A stretch of 27,785 nucleotides of DNA. It comes from CAIKAP01 sp964574605 (lineage in GTDB: Bacteria; Verrucomicrobiota; Verrucomicrobiia; Palsa-1439). The notes below the pieces were generated by a model. That model did no database searches and had not been told where the DNA came from. It saw nothing but the letters and a program-made list of their open reading frames with translations. Position 1 is the stretch's first letter, and each line of letters starts with the position of its first letter. Position numbers and translations under genes: made by a program. Shown here in pieces: positions 23,996 to 27,785 of the stretch. The DNA is taken from contig CAZNOK010000045.1 in NCBI GenBank assembly GCA_964574605.1, positions 1 to 27,785 on the forward strand. The letters are read 5' to 3'.

Positions 23996-24780
23996 GGTTG
24001 CTCTCCTGATTTGATCTTGTCCATCGCGAACAGCGCCGCGCCGAACGCCCCGATGTGTTGCGGGTCGGGCGGCACCAGCACGGGCTGCTTGAACGCCTCG
24101 CCGATCAGCGTGACGAGATAGGGATTGTGCGCCGCCACGCCGCCCGTCATGACGAGCGCGCCGTCCGCCACACCCATCTCCATGACCCGTTTCACGACGG
24201 AGCGGAACGCGCCCTTCACGATGTCCTCAACCTTCTCGCCGGCCCGGATCTTGGCGAGGATTTCCGTCGCGGTGAAGACCGTGCAGAAGCTGCCCAAGGT
24301 CACTTCCTTCGTGGAGCGTTCCGCCAAACCATTCAAGTCCTCGACCGGCAGCGCGAGCCGCAACGCGATCTCCTCAAGGAACGATCCCGTCCCGGCGGCG
24401 CATTTGCGGTTCATTTTGAAATTCGTCCGATGACCCTGGTCGTCGAGATGGATGAACTTGCTGTCCTGCGCGCCGATGTCAATCAACGTCATCTTGCGGC
24501 GGATATGATGCCACGCGCCGCGGCCGTGACAGGCGATTTCCGTCGGTCGCCCGTCGCTCCACGGCACGTTGTCGCGCCCGTAGCCGGTCGAGAACGAATG
24601 AACGATGTCGGCGCGGTTCAACTTCGCCGCCGCCAACGCATCGGCAAGATTCTTCTCTGCGGCCTTCGTGTAGTCCACGCCGGAGCGGGAAATGGACTTG
24701 GCCACGGTCTTGCCGTGCTCGTCAATGATCACGAGCTTGGCCGTGGCTGCGCCGATGTCTATGCCGCAGAAGTATTGCAT
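23986..24780 (-). CDS. BcrA/BadF/HgdC-family ATPase (2-hydroxyacyl-CoA dehydratase or benzoyl-CoA reductase activator)
   Basis: This 264-residue ASKHA ATPase drives electrons into a partner iron-sulfur enzyme at the expense of ATP. It shows CGIDIGAATAKLVIID at the N-terminus, LIDIGAQDSK at 99-108, Cys127 in RKCAAGTGSFLE and Cys166 in GSFCTVFTATE. In family structures these two cysteines from each monomer hold one [4Fe-4S] at the dimer interface. TGGVAAHNPYL and HIGAFGAALFA close the nucleotide domain. The length fits HgdC or BcrD rather than the longer BcrA. The upstream open frame to 25431 is a shadow of the partner gene; the ATG at 24780, 2 bases after that gene's stop, is the start. Such activators are oxygen-sensitive, which points to anaerobic expression. 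Confidence 0.9.
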   Translation of the reverse strand: MQYFCGIDIGAATAKLVIIDEHGKTVAKSISRSGVDYTKAAEKNLADALAAAKLNRADIVHSFSTGYGRDNVPWSDGRPTEIACHGRGAWHHIRRKMTLIDIGAQDSKFIHLDDQGHRTNFKMNRKCAAGTGSFLEEIALRLALPVEDLNGLAERSTKEVTLGSFCTVFTATEILAKIRAGEKVEDIVKGAFRSVVKRVMEMGVADGALVMTGGVAAHNPYLVTLIGEAFKQPVLVPPDPQHIGAFGAALFAMDKIKSGEQPCS

Positions 24781-24782
24781 GG

Positions 24783-26018
24783 TTAGCGGTGCGAGGCTCT
24801 CTCCGTGAGTTGCTCGACGAACGCTTCGATATTGGTGCGAGCCTGTTCCTCGGAGTAGAGCCGGAGGTCGTTGAGATCGCCGTGAATGACAAGGTAGGGC
24901 TTGCGCAACTTCTGTTCGAGACGCTGCGGCATCTGGTAGCGGTTGTTCGAGTTGTTCGGGCAGGTCTTGGCGTCGTGGTAGAGGATGCCGTCCACTTTGT
25001 ATTTGGCGACCATCTGTTCCATATACTTTTCCTTCCGATCTTCGCTCCGGCAAATGAACAACCGGCAATACGCGCGCGCCATGCTCTTGAACGGATCGGC
25101 TGGGTCGAGGTCGTCGAAGATCCAACTGTTGCAGTAGGTCGAGGCGACCACGGCGGTCTTGAGGTTCTGGAACTGCGTCGAGAGGTCGCGCAGTTTTCCC
25201 CAGATCGGCATGCCTTCCCAGTAAATCCGGAACTTCTCGTCTCCGACGGCGGCGACGTTGTTGGCGATGCACTGTTTCAACTCGGTGAGCAGCGCTTGAT
25301 AATAGTCCACTGCATCTTGAAGGCCGCGCAACACGACTGCCGGGCCCATTTGGATGGTGCCATCGAAGAACGTGATCGGCGCCGGGACGTTGGCCGCGGT
25401 GTCGAGCACCGCTTTCCACAACACGGTGCATTGCTTCGACAACGCCATCACCGCGCGCAGTTTTTCCGGGTCGAGTTTCTGGCCAGCGACGCGTTCGAGT
25501 TCCGGAACCAGCGCCTCGGTCTGGCGGGCGACGTCTTGGATGATTGGCTCATCGAGTTCACCAAGCGACCGCGGCGTGTGGACGCCGATGCAGGGCACGT
25601 TCCACTCGCGCGCGTAGAACTGGAACCAGTCCTTCACGTCGCGGCACTGGTTGGTGTTGAAAACGAGGATGTCAGCCTTGGGCGGCCCCGGCAGCTTCAT
25701 CTTCTGGAAGGGGCTTTCACCTTTGAGGTACGACCCGATGTCGCTGGTCAGGTACGAACAAATGTCCGGCGAGAACCCGCGCGCGTTGGCCAGCGGAATC
25801 AGGTCGGAGGCCATGCGCGTCGCGCCGAGCATCGCGCCGTGGTTCTCGGGGAAATAGACGTTGAAGTCGAGCGCGCGCAGCAATTCCGCCGGGCCGACGC
25901 TCGTGCACCACGCCGTCTTCTTGCCCTGCGCAGGGCCGGTCGTCAGCTCGGTGTAATACTTGCCCATCACGGCTTTCATCTTCTTGGTCGCTTCAAAATC
26001 TTTTCGTTCAGTTGCCAT
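24783..26018 (-). CDS. 2-hydroxyacyl-CoA dehydratase / benzoyl-CoA reductase subunit (HgdB/BcrB family)
   Basis: This 411-residue iron-sulfur protein has the three spaced cysteines of the family in conserved contexts: Cys38 in AWCTSVGPAELL, Cys125 in NTNQCRDVKDW and Cys353 in KTCPNNSNNRY. YWEGMPIWGKLR and STYCNSWIF are further family blocks that I associate with the BcrB-like branch. Partners are usually two different subunits (HgdA/HgdB or BcrB/BcrC). Only one is visible here, so the second may lie elsewhere or the protein may be a homodimer, as in double-cubane cluster proteins. The ATPase encoded immediately downstream is its natural activator. It overlaps the upstream bifunctional gene by 11 bases. 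Whether it dearomatises benzoyl-CoA or dehydrates a 2-hydroxyacyl-CoA cannot be decided from sequence alone. Confidence 0.88.
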   Translation of the reverse strand: MATERKDFEATKKMKAVMGKYYTELTTGPAQGKKTAWCTSVGPAELLRALDFNVYFPENHGAMLGATRMASDLIPLANARGFSPDICSYLTSDIGSYLKGESPFQKMKLPGPPKADILVFNTNQCRDVKDWFQFYAREWNVPCIGVHTPRSLGELDEPIIQDVARQTEALVPELERVAGQKLDPEKLRAVMALSKQCTVLWKAVLDTAANVPAPITFFDGTIQMGPAVVLRGLQDAVDYYQALLTELKQCIANNVAAVGDEKFRIYWEGMPIWGKLRDLSTQFQNLKTAVVASTYCNSWIFDDLDPADPFKSMARAYCRLFICRSEDRKEKYMEQMVAKYKVDGILYHDAKTCPNNSNNRYQMPQRLEQKLRKPYLVIHGDLNDLRLYSEEQARTNIEAFVEQLTERASHR

Positions 26019-27785
26019 AGTTGTCTTTCTTTCTGTTTGAATCCGGGATCAGCCCCGAATCGCGCGCATACTTTAGCACACCTCCCCGCCAATCGGGGAA
26101 TCCCAAACCCAGCACCGTTGCCACGTCCACGTCCGACTCGCGCTGGACCACGCCTTCCTTCATCAAATCAACCGCCTCGCGGACCATCCGCCCCACGAGC
26201 CGACGAGTGATTTCCTCGCTGCCAATCTCGCGCGGCGCCGTCCGCAACTCGCGTAAAATCTGCGCCGTCGCCTCGCTGTCGTGCGGTTGCCGGTCGCCTT
26301 TCTCGTACCGGTAAACGCCCGCGCCAGTCTTCTGCCCCAAGTGACCGCTGTCAACGAGCTTGGTGACCACCGTTGGCGTCGGGCCGTGACTCGGAAACGC
26401 GCGGCTCATCACTTTGGCGGTTTTTTCTAAAATGTCCAGCCCGGCCATGTCAATCAACACGAAAGGCCCCATCGGGAATCCGAACTCCACCATCGCCCGA
26501 TCAATCGCCCGCGCGTCCGCTCCTTCCTCCAGCAGCCGGAACGCTTCGTTCAAGTATGGAACGAACATGCGATTCACCAAGAACCCTTCGCGGTTCCGAA
26601 CCAACACCGGCGTCTTGCGAATCGCCTTGGCAAAACGCATCGCCATCGCCGTCACGCCATCCGGCGTCGCGTCCCGGTGAACCACTTCGACCAGCGGCAT
26701 CCGGTGCGCTGGGTTGAAGAAGTGCAAACCAACGAGCCGTTCGGGGTGCTTCATTTCCTCGGCGAGATCGTCGAGCGAAAGGGTGGAAGTGTTCGACGCG
26801 ACGATTGCGTTCGCCCGGCAGACCTTTTCGAGGTTGGCGATAACGCCGCGCTTGACCGCCACGTCTTCGAAGACCGCTTCAATCACAAATTCCGCGTCCG
26901 CCAAATCCTGCCAGCCCGACGCCACGCGAACCAGTCCAAGCAGTTTCTCGTCCCGCCCGCGGATTTGGTTCAACCCGCGCTCGACAGCCGCCGCGTTCTC
27001 GTCGAACACAACAATCGGCATGCCGGCGTTGACCAGCGCCTGCGCGATTCCCGCTCCCATCGAACCCATACCGACGACGCCAGTGTGGGGCAGGTTTACA
27101 ACCTGCCCATCTTTTGACAACGGCTTGGCAGGTTGCAAACCTGCCCCACATTGGCGGATGGCAAAGAACATGTAGATCTTGTTTTGCGTCGCCAACGTCT
27201 TCATGCAGTCGGCGAAGCCACTCTGCTCCGCACGAAGCCCGTCCTCGTAGGATTCAGCGTTGACTGCGGCGATGATGCGTGACGGCGCGATAAGTGGACC
27301 TTCGAGAGGAACGCCGCCGTCCCGGCGGTCGGAGTCTGGCCCGGAACCGCCGGGACGGCGGCGTTCCCGCGTCCGGACAATCGGCTTATCAATCCAGTCG
27401 AAGTCGGCTATCGCGTCAATCAACCCCAGCGCCAAGGCTTCCTCGGCCTTGATGGCGTCGCCGGTGAGCAACATTTTCAATGCGGGACCGGCGCCGATCA
27501 ATCGCGGGAGACGTTGCGTGCCGCCGGCGCCGGGGACAATACCCAGTTTCACCTCCGGCATGGCGAATCGGCTGCCGGGCGCGCAGACGCGGAAGTGACA
27601 GGCCATCGCCAGTTCGAGCGCGCCGCCGAAAACGTTGCCCATGACGCGCGCGAGGACGGGCTTGGCAGAGTCCTCGACTTCTTGGAACGCTTCCTGAAAC
27701 GCGCGTGAAGTCTGCACGGGATCGCCATCGCGGAGAAGCGTCACGTCCGCGCCAGCGCTGAAGAGGCGGTCGGTGCCGGTGATGA
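26008..27785 (-). CDS. Enoyl-CoA hydratase / 3-hydroxyacyl-CoA dehydrogenase fusion, 5' partial
   Basis: The frame runs off the right edge; its first visible codons (ITGTDRLFSAGAD) belong to a crotonase domain. GGALELAMACHFR and MPEVKLGIVPGAGGTQ supply both catalytic glutamates. After an interdomain stretch comes the NAD domain (GVVGMGSMGAGIA), SNTSTL, catalytic His in LHFFNPAHRMPLVEV, and two C-terminal helical domains (GFLVNRMF, GFPMGPF, LGLGFPDWRGG). It should hydrate an enoyl-CoA and oxidise the resulting 3-hydroxyacyl-CoA, as FadB does. The interdomain stretch contains two inverted-repeat elements read through in frame (27084-27150 and 27308-27367), giving odd Arg/Gly/Pro-rich peptide. 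The second element directly precedes the first Rossmann strand. It is the first visible gene of the minus-strand operon and overlaps the HgdB/BcrB-like gene by 11 bases. Confidence 0.88.
   Translation of the reverse strand, partial: ITGTDRLFSAGADVTLLRDGDPVQTSRAFQEAFQEVEDSAKPVLARVMGNVFGGALELAMACHFRVCAPGSRFAMPEVKLGIVPGAGGTQRLPRLIGAGPALKMLLTGDAIKAEEALALGLIDAIADFDWIDKPIVRTRERRRPGGSGPDSDRRDGGVPLEGPLIAPSRIIAAVNAESYEDGLRAEQSGFADCMKTLATQNKIYMFFAIRQCGAGLQPAKPLSKDGQVVNLPHTGVVGMGSMGAGIAQALVNAGMPIVVFDENAAAVERGLNQIRGRDEKLLGLVRVASGWQDLADAEFVIEAVFEDVAVKRGVIANLEKVCRANAIVASNTSTLSLDDLAEEMKHPERLVGLHFFNPAHRMPLVEVVHRDATPDGVTAMAMRFAKAIRKTPVLVRNREGFLVNRMFVPYLNEAFRLLEEGADARAIDRAMVEFGFPMGPFVLIDMAGLDILEKTAKVMSRAFPSHGPTPTVVTKLVDSGHLGQKTGAGVYRYEKGDRQPHDSEATAQILRELRTAPREIGSEEITRRLVGRMVREAVDLMKEGVVQRESDVDVATVLGLGFPDWRGGVLKYARDSGLIPDSNRKKDNYGN
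27084..27150. repeat. REP-like inverted repeat, 24-nt arms, inside a coding region
   Basis: Arms 27084-27107 and 27127-27150 are reverse complements with a single mismatch, separated by 19 bases. Each arm also holds its own palindrome, GGCAGGTT-3 bases-AACCTGCC, so the element can fold in more than one way. It is translated in frame within the dehydrogenase fusion. The sequence family GGCAGGTTGCAAACCTGCC looks to me like a dispersed palindrome of Verrucomicrobiota or Planctomycetota genomes, but copy number could not be checked. Confidence 0.85.
27308..27367. repeat. Second REP-like inverted repeat, perfect 22-nt arms, inside the same gene
   Basis: Arms 27308-27329 and 27346-27367 are perfect reverse complements, 22 bases each with a 16-base spacer. 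The arm core is GCCGCCGTCCCGGCGG. It is unrelated in sequence to the repeat at 27084-27150 yet sits in the same interdomain region and is also read through in frame, encoding an Arg/Gly/Pro-rich segment (RERRRPGG ... RRDGGVP). Confidence 0.88.

Noticed and set aside
24781..25431. N-terminal extension of the activator ATPase frame
   Set aside because: The 217 extra residues are Arg-rich shadow of the HgdB/BcrB-type gene; homologues start at the MQYFCGIDIG position.
24789..26210. 473-residue plus-strand open frame
   Set aside because: It lies antisense to the HgdB/BcrB-type gene, whose cysteine motifs are clear; no motif or ribosome site supports it.

Overview
The window looks like chromosomal DNA of a GC-rich Verrucomicrobiota-like bacterium. 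This is an inference from three things: secreted sialidase-type propellers fused to esterases, a lyase-plus-propeller glycan enzyme, and palindromic repeats of a kind I associate with Verrucomicrobiota and Planctomycetota. I see no tRNA, rRNA, transposase, CRISPR array or phage gene. Coding density is very high and no gap reaches 300 bases.

Region 1 (1-4697, + strand) is a compact modified-peptide (RiPP-like) cluster. In order it holds a C25 (gingipain-type) cysteine peptidase cut by the window edge, a PqqD-like recognition protein, a radical SAM/SPASM enzyme, a 55-residue Cys-containing peptide gene (3098-3265) that overlaps the radical SAM gene, an HPr-kinase-like P-loop protein starting at TTG, and a soluble S26-like serine peptidase. 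This is the best candidate for an undescribed system: a small substrate, its recognition module, its modifying enzyme, a kinase-like protein and two unrelated peptidases.

Region 2 (4909-8823, + strand) is one 1304-residue secreted protein. It combines a CBM-like jelly roll, a GH67-N-like domain, a heparinase II/III-type lyase-like toroid and sandwich, and a C-terminal FG-GAP/PQQ-like propeller.

Region 3 (8830-13312, - strand) is a tightly coupled five-gene operon for C4 acyl/ketone metabolism: 3-hydroxybutyrate dehydrogenase, 3-hydroxyacyl-CoA dehydrogenase, two GctA/GctB-like CoA-transferase subunits and an acetyl-CoA acetyltransferase. It can convert 3-hydroxybutyrate to acetoacetate, acetoacetyl-CoA and acetyl-CoA.

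Region 4 (13432-20394, + strand) has three consecutive genes, each fusing Asp-box sialidase-type propeller(s) to a different hydrolase: SGNH esterase, alpha/beta hydrolase, and (after two propellers) an HSL-type esterase. Together they suggest stepwise de-esterification and exo-cleavage of an O-acylated, probably sialic-acid-like glycan.

Region 5 (20534-27785) is an aryl/acyl-CoA module. A benzoate-CoA-ligase-like gene (+) converges on a five-gene minus-strand operon: enoyl-CoA hydratase/3-hydroxyacyl-CoA dehydrogenase (cut by the window edge), an HgdB/BcrB-type Fe-S protein, its BcrA/HgdC-type ATPase activator, a metallo-beta-lactamase-fold hydrolase and a KAS III. The bifunctional gene carries two REP-like inverted repeats translated in frame in its interdomain region.
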